Of a stretch of 34,795 nt of DNA, positions 1 through 11,561 are shown one piece after another. The position numbers and the translations under genes were made by a program. The stretch's first letter is position 1. Each line of letters begins with the position of its first letter. The notes beneath the pieces are model-generated. The model was not told where the DNA came from. It worked only from the letters and a program-made list of their open reading frames with translations, and made no database searches. Origin of the DNA: Halalkalibacterium ligniniphilum (GTDB taxonomy: Bacteria > Bacillota > Bacilli > Bacillales > Bacillaceae_D); assembly GCF_000334155.1 (NCBI RefSeq), contig NZ_ANNK01000080.1:1-34795 (forward strand), given 5' to 3'.

Positions 1-270
1 ATTGAAGCTGAAGTTATTTTAATGGCGAAAAATAAAGTGGACGGAGTATATAGCGCGGATCCTTCAATTGACGCTTCAGCAAAGAAATATACAACAATTT
101 CTTATTTGGATGTTTTAAAAGAAGGACTAGCTGTCATGGATTCAACGGCCTCTTCTCTTTGTATGGATAATAATATACCGCTAATTGTTTTCTCAATTAT
201 GGATGAAGGTAATATTAAGAAGGCTGTACTTGGTGAAGAAATTGGAACAGTTGTAAGGGGGAATCAATAA
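1..270 (+). CDS. pyrH: UMP kinase, C-terminal part (5' end outside window)
   Basis: This is the last 89 codons of bacterial UMP kinase, which phosphorylates UMP to UDP in pyrimidine nucleotide synthesis in the cytoplasm. The frame is open from base 1. The segment VDGVYSADP is the conserved nucleotide-side loop of the amino acid kinase fold, and the C-terminal block with NNIPLIVFS and the GTVV ending is typical of PyrH. The stop codon overlaps the frr start by one base (TAATG), so the two are probably translationally coupled. Usual length is about 240 residues, so roughly 150 are missing upstream. Identification rests on motif plus the pyrH-frr order seen across Bacillaceae. Confidence 0.95.
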   Translation: MEAEVILMAKNKVDGVYSADPSIDASAKKYTTISYLDVLKEGLAVMDSTASSLCMDNNIPLIVFSIMDEGNIKKAVLGEEIGTVVRGNQ

Positions 271-827
271 TGTCAAAGGAAGTTATCAATGATGCAAAAG
301 AACGTATGCAAAAAGCGTTAGAAGCACTAAGTCGTGAATTAGCTAAGCTTCGAGCAGGTCGTGCTAACCCTGCACTTTTAGACCGTATCACAGTTGAATA
401 TTACGGTGCTGAGACTCCGTTGAATCAGTTAGCTACCATTACTGTACCAGAAGCTCGATTGCTTGTCATTCAGCCTTTTGATAAGTCGTCCATTGCAGAT
501 GTGGAGCGTGCAATTCAAAAGTCTGATTTAGGATTAACACCTTCAAATGATGGAACGGTTATCCGTATCTCAATCCCACCATTAACAGAAGAACGTCGTC
601 GTGACCTAACAAAGCTTGTGAAAAAAGCAGCAGAGGATGCGAAGGTCGCTATTCGTAACATCCGTCGTGATGCAAATGATGAATTGAAAAAGCTACAAAA
701 AGACGGAGAAATGACAGAGGATGATCTTCGCCGTGAAACCGATGAAGTGCAAAAACTAACAGATAAATTTATCGTTCAAGTTGATGAAACCGCAGAAAAG
801 AAAGAAAAAGAAATCATGGAAGTATAA
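270..827 (+). CDS. frr: Ribosome recycling factor
   Basis: The product has 185 residues, the usual length for ribosome recycling factor, which with EF-G splits post-termination ribosomes. The family hallmark RAGRANP lies at residues 28-34, and the conserved RNIRRDAND segment lies near residue 130 in the long three-helix bundle domain. Residues around 60-105 form the beta-rich second domain. The start overlaps the pyrH stop, with AAGGGGG about 8 nt upstream inside pyrH. A terminator follows, so pyrH-frr probably ends a transcription unit here. Nothing unusual was seen. Confidence 0.98.
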   Translation: MSKEVINDAKERMQKALEALSRELAKLRAGRANPALLDRITVEYYGAETPLNQLATITVPEARLLVIQPFDKSSIADVERAIQKSDLGLTPSNDGTVIRISIPPLTEERRRDLTKLVKKAAEDAKVAIRNIRRDANDELKKLQKDGEMTEDDLRRETDEVQKLTDKFIVQVDETAEKKEKEIMEV

Positions 828-861
828 ACAAAATCAAGGTAAAATAGAATTAATATAAGAG

Positions 862-888
862 ACCCTCTTATGATAGGGGGTTTTTTTA
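862..888 (+). terminator. Intrinsic terminator after frr
   Basis: A stem of seven pairs (862-868 with 875-881, one G-T pair) with a six-base loop runs directly into seven T residues. It lies 35 bp after the frr stop and before the uppS leader. Confidence 0.8.
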
Positions 889-999
889 CACTTATTGAGC
901 GCATTTCATTTACGACCACTGATTGCATAATAATCAGCAGAGAATGGCAAGGATAAAAAGGTGCATCTTTGCATCTGCAACGTAGTTGGAGGGCTTATC

Positions 1000-1773
1000 A
1001 TGCTTGAAAAATTTTCGAAATGGAAAGCAAATCGGGCCGAATCGGTACCCTCATATACAATGGACGCAGCAACACAAGCGATACCGAAGCATGTTGCCAT
1101 TATTATGGACGGCAACGGACGCTGGGCAAAGCAAAAAGGACTTCCGCGCATTGCAGGCCATCGAGAAGGAATGAAAGTCGTAAACAAAATTGTTCGGAAA
1201 GCAAATGAAGTCAAAATTGATGTATTGACGCTTTACGCTTTTTCGACGGAGAATTGGAAGCGACCAAAAACAGAAGTGGATTACTTAATGAAGCTGCCAG
1301 AGCGATTTTTAAGTATGGAGTTACCGAAACTCATTGAAGAGAACGTGCAAGTTCGTTTAATGGGTTCTTTAGAAAATCTACCAGATCATACGTTAAGGGC
1401 TGTGATGACAGCGGTAGAGGCGACAAAGGAAAACGACGGGCTTATTCTAAATTTTGCTTTAAATTATGGCAGTCGTTATGAAATGATCAAAGCGATCAAA
1501 GAAATCGCCACTAAAGTAGAAGCAGGTCTATTAAACACGGAGAGCATAAATGAAGAAGTACTTGAACAACACTTAATGACATCAGATCTTCGTGACCCCG
1601 ATCTCCTTATTCGAACGAGCGGTGAAATTCGTTTAAGCAACTTTATGCTGTGGCAGCTTGCATACAGTGAATTTTGGTTTACAGACGTACTGTGGCCAGA
1701 CTTTACAGAACAACACTTTGCAGAAGCAATTGCCGAATATCAAAAACGTGCACGTCGTTACGGAGGGGTGTAA
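1000..1773 (+). CDS. uppS: Undecaprenyl diphosphate synthase (cis-prenyltransferase)
   Basis: UppS adds eight isoprene units to farnesyl diphosphate to make the C55 carrier lipid for peptidoglycan and wall polymers. The 258-residue product has the family start block HVAIIMDGNGRW at 31-42, with the catalytic, Mg-binding aspartate at 37. The second signature, DLLIRTSGEIRLSNF, lies near residue 202. I chose the ATG at 1000 because GGAGGG sits 6 nt upstream; an in-frame GTG at 961 would add 13 non-conserved residues and has no good site. It opens the uppS-cdsA-dxr-rseP run for carrier lipid, phospholipid and isoprenoid synthesis. The 172-bp gap from frr has only a weak promoter candidate (TTTCAT, 16 bp, CATAAT at 926-931). 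Confidence 0.97.
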   Translation: MLEKFSKWKANRAESVPSYTMDAATQAIPKHVAIIMDGNGRWAKQKGLPRIAGHREGMKVVNKIVRKANEVKIDVLTLYAFSTENWKRPKTEVDYLMKLPERFLSMELPKLIEENVQVRLMGSLENLPDHTLRAVMTAVEATKENDGLILNFALNYGSRYEMIKAIKEIATKVEAGLLNTESINEEVLEQHLMTSDLRDPDLLIRTSGEIRLSNFMLWQLAYSEFWFTDVLWPDFTEQHFAEAIAEYQKRARRYGGV

Positions 1774-1791
1774 TAGAAAGGGGCGAGCTTT

Positions 1792-2586
1792 TTGAAGCAA
1801 CGAATTATTACAGGAGTCATTTTTGGCATCGTCGTATTAACAATGATCATACTTGGTGGGACCCCTTTTGCAATTTTCATAAGCTTGGTCGCTACCGTGG
1901 CGATGATAGAATTACTTAAGATGAAAAAGATTCAACTCTTTTCATTGATGGGAATGATTAGCTTATTATCGATGTGGTTATTGCTTGTTCCCACAAGCTG
2001 GTTTGCTATGATTTCATCAACGTTTTCGAGAGTTGAAATTTTTGTGTTTTTGATTTTGATTTTGCTTATGCTCACGGTCGTGACGAAAAATGCATTTACG
2101 TTTGACGAAGTGGGTTTTGTAATATTAGCTTCTGTTTATGTTGGATTTGGCTTTCACTATTTGATTATGAGTCGTGAAATACCTGAAATTGGCATGATGC
2201 TTGTCTTTTTTGTCATGTTTCTTATATGGGCAACTGATTCTGGAGCATATTTTGCAGGACGAACTTTCGGAAAACATAAGCTATGGCCAGAAATTAGTCC
2301 AAAGAAAACGATTGAAGGCTCCATTGGCGGTATTGTTTCTGCAGTTGTTATCGGATCGATTTTTTACTGGCTTGTTCCAATCTTTCCTTCCTATGCAATG
2401 GCGCTGACGGTTATGATTGTTGCTTCCGTTTTTGGTCAAATCGGTGACCTTGTAGAATCAGCATTAAAAAGGCATTATGCTGTAAAGGATTCAGGAAACG
2501 TCTTGCCAGGGCACGGTGGGGTGTTAGACCGGTTTGATAGCTTAATTTATGTCATGCCCATCCTCCATCTGTTACAATTAATATAA
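1792..2586 (+). CDS. cdsA: Phosphatidate cytidylyltransferase (CDP-diglyceride synthase)
   Basis: CdsA makes CDP-diacylglycerol from CTP and phosphatidic acid, the entry point to phospholipid synthesis, in the cytoplasmic membrane. The 264-residue product is a polytopic membrane protein with hydrophobic segments from the first residues onward (about eight predicted by eye). The C-terminal family signature is intact near residues 222-247: SALKRHYAVKDSG, then LPGHGGVLDRFDS with the conserved HGG and DRFD residues. The start is TTG at 1792 preceded by AAAGGGG at about 8 nt. It lies 18 bp after uppS and is probably cotranscribed with it. Confidence 0.96.
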   Translation: MKQRIITGVIFGIVVLTMIILGGTPFAIFISLVATVAMIELLKMKKIQLFSLMGMISLLSMWLLLVPTSWFAMISSTFSRVEIFVFLILILLMLTVVTKNAFTFDEVGFVILASVYVGFGFHYLIMSREIPEIGMMLVFFVMFLIWATDSGAYFAGRTFGKHKLWPEISPKKTIEGSIGGIVSAVVIGSIFYWLVPIFPSYAMALTVMIVASVFGQIGDLVESALKRHYAVKDSGNVLPGHGGVLDRFDSLIYVMPILHLLQLI

Positions 2587-2632
2587 TTCATTCAAGTAAG
2601 GATGATGGAATATCCGTATAGTAGGTGAACGT

Positions 2633-3781
2633 ATGAAAGGGATAAGCCTCCTTGGGGCTACAGGTTCCATTGGAACGCAAACATTGGACGTAATCAGACG
2701 AAACGAAGATAAGTTTAAGCTTGTTGCCATGTCGGTTGGTCGAAACATCGAGCTTGCAATTAAGCAAATTCATCAATTTAAGCCACGCCTTGTTTCAGTG
2801 ATTGACAAAAATGACCAGGAAAGGCTAAAGAAAAACGTACCTGCTAATGTAACGGTGCTTTACGGTGATGAAGGCCTCCTGGAGGTAGCCACACTGCCAG
2901 AGGCTGAGGTTCTTGTAAATGCTGTGATTGGAAGCGTTGGACTTGCTCCTACCTTAGCAGCAATTGAAGCAAAAAAAACCATTGCCATTGCCAATAAGGA
3001 AACATTGGTAACGGCAGGACATATTGTGACAGATGAAGCAAAAAAGCATGGTGTTCGACTTTTGCCAGTTGATAGTGAGCATTCTGCGATTTTTCAAGCT
3101 CTTCAAGGAGAGAGCCCTGAGCGTGTAGAGCGCTTAATTTTAACGGCGTCTGGCGGTAGTTTTCGTGAGCGGAAAAGAAGTGAGCTAGAGAAAGTCACTG
3201 TGAAAGAGGCGCTAAATCACCCAAACTGGGCAATGGGCGCAAAAATAACCATCGACTCTGCAACAATGATGAATAAAGGATTAGAAGTAATTGAAGCACA
3301 TTGGTTATTTGGAAAATCATATGATGCGATAGATGTCGTTTTACATAAGGAAAGCATTATCCACTCCATGGTTGAATTTGTTGATCGAAGTGTGATTGCG
3401 CAACTCGGTACACCTGATATGCGAGTTCCCATTCAATACGCGCTTACGTACCCTGACCGACTTGAATTTTTTGAAGGACAACAGTTAAACTTATGGGAAG
3501 TGGGGACGCTCCAATTTTCTAAACTTGATTTTGAGCGATACCGGTGCATGAACTTTGCCTATGAAGCAGGCAAGGCGGGGGGGACGCTACCAACCGTATT
3601 AAATGCTGCAAATGAAGAAGCGGTCGCTGCTTTTTTACAAAATAAAATTTCTTTTCTTCAAATCGAAGACTTAATTGAGCAGGCACTTGAACGACATCAA
3701 GTCACGAATGGACCGAGTTTAGAGGAAATTTTAGCGGCTGATGAAGAAGCAAGGCGGTTTGTCCACTCATTGATTAAGTAA
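2633..3781 (+). CDS. dxr: 1-deoxy-D-xylulose 5-phosphate reductoisomerase
   Basis: Dxr converts DXP to 2-C-methyl-D-erythritol 4-phosphate with NADPH, the committed step of the MEP isoprenoid route that feeds UppS. In the 382-residue product the NADPH-binding loop GATGSIG is at 8-14, NKETLV is near 121, the metal and substrate block [10 protein letters not shown] begins near 146, and the substrate loop with [20 protein letters not shown] is near 205-224. Length is normal for the family. It starts with ATG after a weak AGGTGA site, 46 bp downstream of cdsA, in the same probable operon. Confidence 0.97.
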   Translation: MKGISLLGATGSIGTQTLDVIRRNEDKFKLVAMSVGRNIELAIKQIHQFKPRLVSVIDKNDQERLKKNVPANVTVLYGDEGLLEVATLPEAEVLVNAVIGSVGLAPTLAAIEAKKTIAIANKETLVTAGHIVTDEAKKHGVRLLPVDSEHSAIFQALQGESPERVERLILTASGGSFRERKRSELEKVTVKEALNHPNWAMGAKITIDSATMMNKGLEVIEAHWLFGKSYDAIDVVLHKESIIHSMVEFVDRSVIAQLGTPDMRVPIQYALTYPDRLEFFEGQQLNLWEVGTLQFSKLDFERYRCMNFAYEAGKAGGTLPTVLNAANEEAVAAFLQNKISFLQIEDLIEQALERHQVTNGPSLEEILAADEEARRFVHSLIK

Positions 3782-3797
3782 TAGGGAGGTGTATAAC

Positions 3798-5060
3798 GTG
3801 AATACAATTATTGCGATCATTATTATTTTTGGTCTGCTTGTCTCAATACATGAATGGGGACATTTATACTTTGCCAAACGGGCAGGAATCCTTTGTCGAG
3901 AGTTTGCCATTGGATTTGGTCCAAAGCTTTTTTCATGGAAACGAAATGAAACGGTTTATACGCTCCGGCTTTTACCATTAGGCGGTTTTGTTCGTATGGC
4001 AGGAGAAGACCCTGAACAGATTACGATTAAACCAGGATATGAAATTGGATTGCTGTTTAACCAGGAAAATAAAGTTTCGCAAATCATTATTAACAATAAA
4101 TCAAAGCATCCTGAAGCTCGGGTTGTTCAAGTTGAACGAATCGATTTGGAGCATGAATTGTTCATCGAAGCCTATGATGACGAAGGAAAGCTGGTTCGCT
4201 ACGCGGTTGACGAGAAAGCTCAAACGATCCAAGACGAACAGGCAACTCAAATTGCTCCTTACCATCGACAATTCGGATCGAAAACTGTAGGGCAGCGTGC
4301 ATTGGCCATTTTTGCAGGACCAATGATGAATTTTATACTAGCCTTTGTGATTTTAACGGCCTATGCTTTTATGCAAGGAGTACCTGAAAACAATGCTCTT
4401 GTTGGTGGTGTGCAGCCTAATGGTCCAGCTGCGGAAGCAGGATTGCAAGAAGGGGATCTTGTCGTCAGCATTGACGGTGAGGCAGTCGACAATTGGGTTG
4501 ACATGACGATAATTATTCAAGAGCATCCGAATGAGCCGATTACATTTGAAATTGAAAGGGATGGTGTGAGACAGCAAGTCGAGATCACGCCTGAAGAGCA
4601 CACTGGACAAAATGGTGAGCAAGTTGGACTTGTAGGGATTGAAAGACCAGGAAATCATGAGCCGACGATCCTAAGTGCTTTAGCTTTTGGATTGACAGAG
4701 ACCTATGCCTTTATGGTGATGATTTTTGATGTATTAGGCATGATTGTTACCGGTCAATTTTCACTCGACTATGTTGCAGGTCCTGTAGGCATTTATAATT
4801 ACACAGGGCAGGCAGCTGAGATGGGCTTTTTCGTCTTAATGCGCTGGGCAGCAGCTTTAAGTGTCAACCTTGGGATTATTAACCTACTTCCACTCCCGGC
4901 CCTTGACGGTGGACGCCTTGTGTTCATAGGTCTAGAAGGATTACGTGGAAAGCCACTCGATCCTCAAAAAGAAGGACTTGTTCATTTTATCGGGTTTGCG
5001 TTGCTAATGTTACTAATGATTGTTGTTACATGGAATGACATCAATAAATTTTTCCTCTAA
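3798..5060 (+). CDS. rseP: Site-2 intramembrane metalloprotease (RasP/RseP)
   Basis: RasP cuts transmembrane segments in regulated intramembrane proteolysis; in B. subtilis it processes the anti-sigma factor RsiW, FtsL and signal peptides. The zinc motif HEWGH is at 18-22 in the first membrane helix. A PDZ domain spans about residues 190-265, and the second active-site motif [11 protein letters not shown] lies near 363-373, followed by a last hydrophobic helix. The GTG at 3798 is preferred because GGGAGG is 8 nt upstream; the in-frame GTG at 3789 lies inside that site. The resulting 420 residues match the B. subtilis family size. It is 16 bp after dxr. Confidence 0.95.
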   Translation: MNTIIAIIIIFGLLVSIHEWGHLYFAKRAGILCREFAIGFGPKLFSWKRNETVYTLRLLPLGGFVRMAGEDPEQITIKPGYEIGLLFNQENKVSQIIINNKSKHPEARVVQVERIDLEHELFIEAYDDEGKLVRYAVDEKAQTIQDEQATQIAPYHRQFGSKTVGQRALAIFAGPMMNFILAFVILTAYAFMQGVPENNALVGGVQPNGPAAEAGLQEGDLVVSIDGEAVDNWVDMTIIIQEHPNEPITFEIERDGVRQQVEITPEEHTGQNGEQVGLVGIERPGNHEPTILSALAFGLTETYAFMVMIFDVLGMIVTGQFSLDYVAGPVGIYNYTGQAAEMGFFVLMRWAAALSVNLGIINLLPLPALDGGRLVFIGLEGLRGKPLDPQKEGLVHFIGFALLMLLMIVVTWNDINKFFL

Positions 5061-5127
5061 AATCGAACGGGTTCATCGTTTGCTTGACGATGTCAGATAG
5101 ATATAGAAAAAAGGATGGGACGTTGCA

Positions 5128-6837
5128 ATGAGACAACAATATTTTCTCGTACCAACGATGCGTGATGTACCGGCAGATGCGGACGTCGCAAGTCATCAAT
5201 TAATGCTTCGTGCAGGAATGATTCGACAAGTTGCTGCAGGGGTATATACGTATTTACCTCTTGCGAAGCGTGTCCTTCATAAAGTGGAAACGATTGTTCG
5301 GGAAGAAATGGACCGGACAGGAGCACAGGAATTAACGATGCCAACGCTCCATCCTGCTGAGCTTTGGCAGGAAACTGGACGGTGGGATGTAATGGGTGGT
5401 GAGTTAATCCGTCTAACAGACCGCCATAACCGCCATTTTGCCCTTGGCCCAACCCATGAAGAGGTTATTACGAGCTTGCTTCGAGACAGTATTAATTCGT
5501 ACAAAAAATTACCGCTAAACCTTTACCAAATTCAAACCAAATTCCGTGACGAGCGACGTCCACGCTTTGGTCTCTTACGTGGAAGAGAATTTATTATGAA
5601 AGATGCTTATTCATTCCATGCTACACAAGAGAGCTTAGATGAAGAGTATCAGACTATGTATAAGGCTTACTCAAATGTATTTGCCCGTGTCGGGTTAACC
5701 TTTCGGCCAGTCATTGCTGATTCAGGAGCAATCGGTGGAAAAGATACGCATGAGTTTATGGCACTAGCTGAAGTTGGTGAAGATACGATTGCCTACTCAG
5801 ATTCATCCGATTACGCTGCAAACATTGAGATGGCAGCAGTAAAGGTGAATTACGTGAAAAGCGATGAGGCTCCACTGACTTTGCAAAAAGTGGATACAGG
5901 CGAAGCAAAAACGATTGAAGAGGTAGCATCAAAGCTTAATGTAACTGCGGATAAAATCATCAAATCACTCCTAGTTCAAGTGGATAATGAGTGGGTTCTC
6001 GTTTTACTGCGCGGTGATCACGAATTAAACGATATTAAATTGAAGCATGAGTTAAATGCAAGCTCAATCCGTTTTGCTACAGCTGATGAGGTGGAGCAAG
6101 TCCTAGGTGCAACAATCGGAAACATTGGCCCCATTGGTGTGAAAGATGTAAAAATTGTTGCAGATCATGCAGTTGAGGTAATTGTAAATGGAATATGTGG
6201 AGCGAATGCAACGAACAGTCATTTTATTGGTGTAAATGTTGGACGAGACTTCGATGTGGAGCAGTACCTTGATCTGCGTTTTATTCAAGAAGGAGACCCT
6301 TCACCAGACGGGAACGGAACGATTCGTTTTGCACAGGGGATTGAGGTAGGACAAGTGTTCAAATTGGGAACGGTTTACTCAGAAAAAATGGGTGCAACCT
6401 TCCTAGATGAAAACGGAAAATCTCAGCCAATGATTATGGGTTGCTACGGGATCGGTGTATCGCGTACGGTCGCTGCTGTCATCGAACAGCATCATGACGA
6501 AGATGGGATTCAGTGGCCTCCATCTGTGGCGCCGTTTCACATCCATTTGCTAGCATTGAATATGAAAAATGAGGAGCAAGTGAGCCTTAGTGAATCGCTA
6601 TATGAGCAGTTGCAAAAGGCTGGTTTGGAAGTCTTATATGATGATCGTCCAGAGAGAGCGGGCGTGAAGTTTAAAGATGCAGACTTAATCGGCTTACCGA
6701 TTCGAGTGGCTGTTGGTAAAAAAGCGAATGAAGGCATTGTTGAAATGAAAATAAGGAAAACAGGTGAAATGATTGAAGTCCATGTTGATGAGCTTCTTCA
6801 GACACTCACCGAACAATTAGAGCGTCTATCGCAATAA
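5128..6837 (+). CDS. proS: Prolyl-tRNA synthetase (bacterial type with editing domain)
   Basis: ProS charges tRNA-Pro. The 569-residue product is the bacterial form: class II motif 1 region in the first 110 residues, motif 2 with [16 protein letters not shown] near 140-155, an inserted editing domain at about 225-400 that clears mischarged alanine, motif 3 with [17 protein letters not shown] near 438-454, and a C-terminal anticodon-binding domain. The ATG at 5128 follows AAGGATGG. The 67-bp gap after rseP is too short for a T-box leader, so it is probably read from the upstream operon. A weak hairpin terminator follows. Confidence 0.97.
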   Translation: MRQQYFLVPTMRDVPADADVASHQLMLRAGMIRQVAAGVYTYLPLAKRVLHKVETIVREEMDRTGAQELTMPTLHPAELWQETGRWDVMGGELIRLTDRHNRHFALGPTHEEVITSLLRDSINSYKKLPLNLYQIQTKFRDERRPRFGLLRGREFIMKDAYSFHATQESLDEEYQTMYKAYSNVFARVGLTFRPVIADSGAIGGKDTHEFMALAEVGEDTIAYSDSSDYAANIEMAAVKVNYVKSDEAPLTLQKVDTGEAKTIEEVASKLNVTADKIIKSLLVQVDNEWVLVLLRGDHELNDIKLKHELNASSIRFATADEVEQVLGATIGNIGPIGVKDVKIVADHAVEVIVNGICGANATNSHFIGVNVGRDFDVEQYLDLRFIQEGDPSPDGNGTIRFAQGIEVGQVFKLGTVYSEKMGATFLDENGKSQPMIMGCYGIGVSRTVAAVIEQHHDEDGIQWPPSVAPFHIHLLALNMKNEEQVSLSESLYEQLQKAGLEVLYDDRPERAGVKFKDADLIGLPIRVAVGKKANEGIVEMKIRKTGEMIEVHVDELLQTLTEQLERLSQ

Positions 6838-6847
6838 ACCAGAGAGA

Positions 6848-6886
6848 AGAAGATGGTACCTCATCCTTGGGGTACCTTCTCTTTTG
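6848..6886 (+). terminator. Probable terminator between proS and polC
   Basis: GGTACC at 6855-6860 pairs with GGTACC at 6871-6876. Further mismatched A/G-C/T pairs extend the stem outward, and the 3' side ends CTTCTCTTTT. The stem is imperfect and the T tract short, so some read-through into polC is likely. Confidence 0.55.
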
Positions 6887-6933
6887 AATAGCTATCATGA
6901 TGAGAAACTGTTAAGGCTTGGAGGGGAAACATC

Positions 6934-9900
6934 ATGAACCAAGATGAGCACGTCCGTAAAGAACGATTTCAATTACTCATGCAGCAGCTTCTAATCCCTG
7001 AAGATGTAGTCAATGATGAATTGAAAGAAGGAAAAATTCGAAAACTCGCGATTAACAAAGAGGAAAAAACGTGGCATTTTCATTTTGAGCTGCCTACTTT
7101 GCTACCTGCTCCTATCTATGAGCTCTTGTCTGATCGTTTGACGAAAACGTTTCAGCATATTGCTCATGTCTCTTTTTCCATTGATTATGAAGAAAAAGAG
7201 CTAGTTGCAGAGCAATGGGTGTTGTACTGGCCCTTTATTATCCAGCGTTTACAAGGGATATCCTCTGCATTGCAAGACTTGCTGCAAAAGCAAACACCTA
7301 GCTTTGATGGGAAGCGTCTTGTCATTCAAGTTAGAAATGAAACGGAGGCAGTTGCTTTAAAACGAAAGCTAACCGACCCACTTCATCAGTCTTTGCGTTC
7401 TCTTGGGCTCCCTGCTGTTCAACTTGAAGCGGAAATAAAGGAATCGAAGCAAGAATTTAAAAAATTTGTCGAGCAACGAGAACAAGAAGACCATTCAAAA
7501 GTGGTGGAAGCCATTCTTGAAAAGAAAAAACTCGAGTCTCAAGTGGATAAACAAATCGCTGCAAAACAGTTGGTCATTGGCTATCAAATAAAAGACGAGC
7601 CTGTTCCCCTTGAATCAATTGTTGACGAGGAGCGTCGCATTACCGTTCAAGGATATGTCTTTGATGCTGAGACAAGAGAGCTTCGAAGCGGGCGAACTCT
7701 TCTGACGTTTAAAATCACAGATTACACTGATTCAATTCTTGTGAAAATGTTTTCGCGGGATAAAGAAGACATTCCAATGCTTCAAGCAATAAAAAAAGGA
7801 ATGTGGTTGAAGGTACGAGGCGGCGTACAAAATGATACGTTCGTTCGAGATCTTGTGATGATTGCAAACGATGTTAATGAGATTCAGGCTGAAGAACGAA
7901 AGGATCGTGCACCAGAAGGGGAAAAACGTGTCGAGCTTCATTTGCATACAGTGATGAGCCAAATGGATGGCATGACCTCTGCCGGACGCTATGTTGAACA
8001 AGCGAGTAAATGGGGGCATCCAGCTGTGGCGATTACCGATCATGGCGTTGTCCAATCTTTCCCTGAAGCATATTCGGCAGGTAAGAAGCATGGAATTAAA
8101 GTCCTTTATGGGGTTGAAGCTAACCTTGTTGATGATGGGGTTCCGATTGCCTATAATGAGGCACATCGATCATTGCTTGACGATGAGTATGTTGTATTTG
8201 ATGTGGAAACAACGGGGTTATCAGCGGTATACAATACGATTATTGAGCTCGCTGCTGTCAAAGTAAAGAACGGAGAAATCATCGACCGCTTTGAAGCATT
8301 TGCTGATCCCCATGAACCATTGACAAATACAATTATTGAACTGACGGGAATAACAGACGATATGCTGAAAGGTCAACCGGAAGTTGAGGAAGTGCTTCGA
8401 GATTTTCATGCATTTGTTGGAGATGCGGTCTTAGTTGCCCATAATGCAAGCTTTGACATGGGCTTTTTAAACGTTGGATACCAAAAAATCGGGCTCGGTG
8501 AAGCAAAAAACCCTGTGATTGACACACTCGAGCTTGGACGCTTTTTATACCCAGAGTTGAAAAATCACCGCTTAAATACACTTTGTAAAAAGTTTGATAT
8601 TGAGCTTGTGAGTCACCACCGAGCCATTTATGATGCGGAAGCAACTGGATACTTGCTTTGGAAAATGGTTAAGGATGCAGTAGAAAAAGGAATTACGTAC
8701 CATGATGATTTAAACAATAACATGGGGCAAGGAAACTTCCATCGCCAACGACCATCTCATTGCATCCTCCTTGCTCAAACACAGGAAGGGTTAAAGAACT
8801 TATACAAGCTCGTTTCCATGTCTCACGTGGAATACTTTTTCCGAACACCGCGGATTCCAAGATCCCAGCTGCAAAAATACCGGAAAGGACTGCTCGTTGG
8901 TTCGGCTTGTGATCAAGGGGAAGTGTTTGAGGGAATGATGCAAAAATCTCCTGAAGAAGTAGAAGAAATTGCAAAATTTTACGATTACATTGAGGTCCAG
9001 CCTTTATCAAACTACCAGCATTTAATTGAAAAAGAGCTTGTAAAAAGTGAAGCAGCCTTAAAAGAGATTGTCACAAATCTTGTGAAACTTGGAGATAGGC
9101 TCGGAAAGCCTGTTGTAGCAACAGGAAACGCCCATTATTTGAATGAAGAAGATTATATTTATAGGAAAATATTAATTGCTTCCCAAGGAGGAGCAAATCC
9201 ATTAAACAAACAAACTTTACCACAGGTACATTTTAAATCGACAGATGAAATGCTTATGGCCTTCTCCTTTTTAGGGGAAGAAAAGGCAAAGGAAATTGTC
9301 GTTACAAATTCACAAAAAATTGCCGAGCAAATCGAAGAGATTCATCCGATCCCAGACGAGCTTTACACACCAAAGATTCAAGGAGCTGATGATGAAATTC
9401 GTCAAATGAGCTATGCTCGAGCGAAAAGGATCTATGGTGAGACATTGCCTGAAATTGTTGAGGCTCGGCTTGAAAAAGAGCTGAAAAGCATTATTGGGCA
9501 TGGGTTTGCGGTTATTTATTTAATTTCCCATAAGCTTGTAAAAAAATCGTTAATTGATGGCTATCTCGTTGGTTCACGGGGATCGGTCGGCTCTTCCTTT
9601 GTCGCGACGATGACCGAAATTACTGAGGTGAACCCTCTGCCGCCTCATTATGTTTGTCCATCGTGTCATCATTCACATTTCTTTGATGACGGGTCGGTCG
9701 GCTCCGGCTTTGACTTACCAGATGAGACTTGTCCAAAATGCGGAACGCAATATGTTAAAGATGGACAGGATATCCCGTTTGAAACATTTCTTGGCTTTAA
9801 AGGGGATAAAGTACCAGATATTGATTTGAATTTCTCTGGTGAGTACCAGCCCCGTGCCCATCAATATACGAAAGAATTATTTGGTGAGGATTATGTGTAC

Positions 9901-11235
9901 CGTGCAGGGACAATTGGAACCGTCGCAGAGAAAACAGCCTATGGCTATGTTAAGGGGTACCAAGGAGATCATGATTTACACATGCGCGGTGCGGAAATCG
10001 ACCGACTCGTCAAAGGCTGTACGGGAGTCAAGCGGACAACAGGGCAGCATCCAGGTGGGATCATCGTTGTTCCTGATTACATGGACATTCATGATTTTTG
10101 CCCAATTCAGTATCCAGCAGATGACAAAAATGCTGAATGGAAAACAACGCACTTTGACTTCCATTCGATTCATGACAATTTATTAAAGCTTGATATTCTC
10201 GGTCACGATGATCCGACCGTGATACGTATGCTTCAAGATTTAAGCGGGATTGATCCTAAGACGATACCTACGGATGATCCTGAAGTGATGAAAATTTTCA
10301 GTGGGCCAGAAGTGTTAGGTGTAACGGATGAGCAAATTATGTGTAAGACAGGAACACTAGGTATCCCAGAATTTGGAACAAGATTTGTTCGTCAGATGCT
10401 TGAAGAAACGAAGCCAAGCACGTTCTCTGAGCTTGTACAAATTTCTGGTTTGTCACACGGGACGGACGTTTGGTTAAATAATGCGAATGAATTGATTTAT
10501 AATGGTACGTGTGAATTGAAAGATGTGATAGGCTGCCGTGATGACATAATGGTGTACCTTATCTATAAAGGCCTTGAACCTTCTTTAGCCTTTAAAATTA
10601 TGGAATTTGTTCGTAAAGGGAAAGGCCTGCAGCCGGAATGGATTGAAGAAATGAAAAAGCATGGTGTTCCTGACTGGTACATCGGCTCATGTCTAAAAAT
10701 TAAATACATGTTCCCGAAAGCACACGCTGCAGCATATGTATTAATGGCGGTTCGAATTGCTTATTTTAAAGTGCACCATCCAATTTTGTACTACGCATCT
10801 TATTTTACTGTACGGGCTGATGATTTTGACCTTGACACGATGATTCGTGGGTCAGCATCGATTCGCACAAAAATTGAAGAAATTAACGGGAAAGGGTTAG
10901 ACGCTTCACCAAAAGAAAAGAGCTTGCTTACAGTTCTTGAGCTTGCCCTTGAAATGTGTGAACGAGGCTTTTCATTCCAAAAGGTTGACCTTTACCGCTC
11001 CAGTGCGACGGAATTTCTTGTGGAAGGAAACACACTAATTCCTCCGTTCAATGCGCTAACGGGTGTCGGAACAAATGCAGCGATTAACCTTGTGAAAGCA
11101 AGAGAGGAAAGAGAGTTTTTGTCGAAAGAAGATTTGCAGCAACGAAGTAAATTAACGAAAACAGTTCTTGAGATTTTGGATGACCATGGCTGCCTAGAAG
11201 GACTTCCAGAATCAAACCAGCTTTCGCTGTTCTAA
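6934..11235 (+). CDS. polC: DNA polymerase III alpha subunit, PolC type
   Basis: PolC is the main replicative polymerase of low-GC Gram-positive bacteria and carries its own 3'-5' proofreading. The 1433-residue product has, in order: an N-terminal domain, an OB-fold segment about 230-320, the first PHP part with [12 protein letters not shown] near 335, the inserted DnaQ-like exonuclease (DVETTGL near 420, HNASFDMGF near 503, [13 protein letters not shown] near 562), the second PHP part, a zinc-binding pair CPSC and CPKC near 907 and 932, the catalytic palm with DIDLNFSG near 962, and the fingers and C-terminal region. B. subtilis PolC has 1437 residues, so it is full length. GGAGGG precedes the ATG at about 7 nt. 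Confidence 0.98.
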   Translation: MNQDEHVRKERFQLLMQQLLIPEDVVNDELKEGKIRKLAINKEEKTWHFHFELPTLLPAPIYELLSDRLTKTFQHIAHVSFSIDYEEKELVAEQWVLYWPFIIQRLQGISSALQDLLQKQTPSFDGKRLVIQVRNETEAVALKRKLTDPLHQSLRSLGLPAVQLEAEIKESKQEFKKFVEQREQEDHSKVVEAILEKKKLESQVDKQIAAKQLVIGYQIKDEPVPLESIVDEERRITVQGYVFDAETRELRSGRTLLTFKITDYTDSILVKMFSRDKEDIPMLQAIKKGMWLKVRGGVQNDTFVRDLVMIANDVNEIQAEERKDRAPEGEKRVELHLHTVMSQMDGMTSAGRYVEQASKWGHPAVAITDHGVVQSFPEAYSAGKKHGIKVLYGVEANLVDDGVPIAYNEAHRSLLDDEYVVFDVETTGLSAVYNTIIELAAVKVKNGEIIDRFEAFADPHEPLTNTIIELTGITDDMLKGQPEVEEVLRDFHAFVGDAVLVAHNASFDMGFLNVGYQKIGLGEAKNPVIDTLELGRFLYPELKNHRLNTLCKKFDIELVSHHRAIYDAEATGYLLWKMVKDAVEKGITYHDDLNNNMGQGNFHRQRPSHCILLAQTQEGLKNLYKLVSMSHVEYFFRTPRIPRSQLQKYRKGLLVGSACDQGEVFEGMMQKSPEEVEEIAKFYDYIEVQPLSNYQHLIEKELVKSEAALKEIVTNLVKLGDRLGKPVVATGNAHYLNEEDYIYRKILIASQGGANPLNKQTLPQVHFKSTDEMLMAFSFLGEEKAKEIVVTNSQKIAEQIEEIHPIPDELYTPKIQGADDEIRQMSYARAKRIYGETLPEIVEARLEKELKSIIGHGFAVIYLISHKLVKKSLIDGYLVGSRGSVGSSFVATMTEITEVNPLPPHYVCPSCHHSHFFDDGSVGSGFDLPDETCPKCGTQYVKDGQDIPFETFLGFKGDKVPDIDLNFSGEYQPRAHQYTKELFGEDYVYRAGTIGTVAEKTAYGYVKGYQGDHDLHMRGAEIDRLVKGCTGVKRTTGQHPGGIIVVPDYMDIHDFCPIQYPADDKNAEWKTTHFDFHSIHDNLLKLDILGHDDPTVIRMLQDLSGIDPKTIPTDDPEVMKIFSGPEVLGVTDEQIMCKTGTLGIPEFGTRFVRQMLEETKPSTFSELVQISGLSHGTDVWLNNANELIYNGTCELKDVIGCRDDIMVYLIYKGLEPSLAFKIMEFVRKGKGLQPEWIEEMKKHGVPDWYIGSCLKIKYMFPKAHAAAYVLMAVRIAYFKVHHPILYYASYFTVRADDFDLDTMIRGSASIRTKIEEINGKGLDASPKEKSLLTVLELALEMCERGFSFQKVDLYRSSATEFLVEGNTLIPPFNALTGVGTNAAINLVKAREEREFLSKEDLQQRSKLTKTVLEILDDHGCLEGLPESNQLSLF

Positions 11236-11287
11236 TCTTACCGAAATCCCTTATCATACCAGTTGATAAGTTGCAAAGCCTAGGAGA

Positions 11288-11316
11288 TTGTGATATTGTT
11301 TTTATGGTAATACTTT
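11288..11316 (+). promoter_or_regulatory. Candidate sigma-A promoter for rimP operon
   Basis: TTGTGA (11288-11293), a 17-bp spacer and TACTTT (11311-11316). It would place the transcript start about 8 nt before the strong hairpin. The -10 match is only moderate. Confidence 0.35.
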
Positions 11317-11330
11317 AAATAGTTACGGGC

Positions 11331-11358
11331 AAAGAGTGGGGAAACCCACTCTTTCGTT
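11331..11358 (+). terminator. Strong hairpin with GAAA loop after polC / in rimP leader
   Basis: AAAGAGTGGG (11331-11340) and CCCACTCTTT (11345-11354) form a perfect ten-pair stem with a GAAA tetraloop. The T run is short (three Ts within the stem, then CGTTGTTCG), which suits a factor-assisted terminator or attenuator rather than a classic intrinsic terminator. Confidence 0.65.
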
Positions 11359-11482
11359 GTTCGTTCAGTACTTTTTAAGGTAGAATCGACTGCAGCTAAC
11401 CACTAGCGGTAACGGATGCAAGTCATTAAATGACATACGTTTGAGAGATGGTTTGCCGTCAAGCTTTTACGAATTCACTGAT

Positions 11483-11523
11483 AACTCCGGACAGATTTTC
11501 GGTGTAAGCGAATGACCGGAGTT
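11483..11523 (+). promoter_or_regulatory. Second leader stem-loop upstream of rimP
   Basis: AACTCCGG (11483-11490) pairs perfectly with CCGGAGTT (11516-11523). A short inner TTCG/CGAA stem is possible. It ends about 28 nt before the rimP ribosome binding site and lacks a T tract, so it looks like an RNA leader element rather than a terminator. Confidence 0.45.
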
Positions 11524-11561
11524 GGAACGAAATAAACAATGATGCAGCAAGGAGGGTACAG

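Larger units (their letters stand above)
11236..11561 (+). other. 326-bp gap: leader of the rimP-nusA-infB operon
   Basis: No coding sequence was seen. The gap holds a possible sigma-A promoter (11288-11316), a strong GAAA-loop hairpin (11331-11354) and a second dyad (11483-11523) just before the rimP ribosome binding site. In B. subtilis the same operon is reported to be under feedback by NusA-dependent termination in its leader; the hairpins here could do the same, but that is inference. Confidence 0.6.

Noticed and set aside
5061-5127. Possible T-box leader before proS
   Set aside because: The gap is 67 bp, far too short for a specifier stem and antiterminator.
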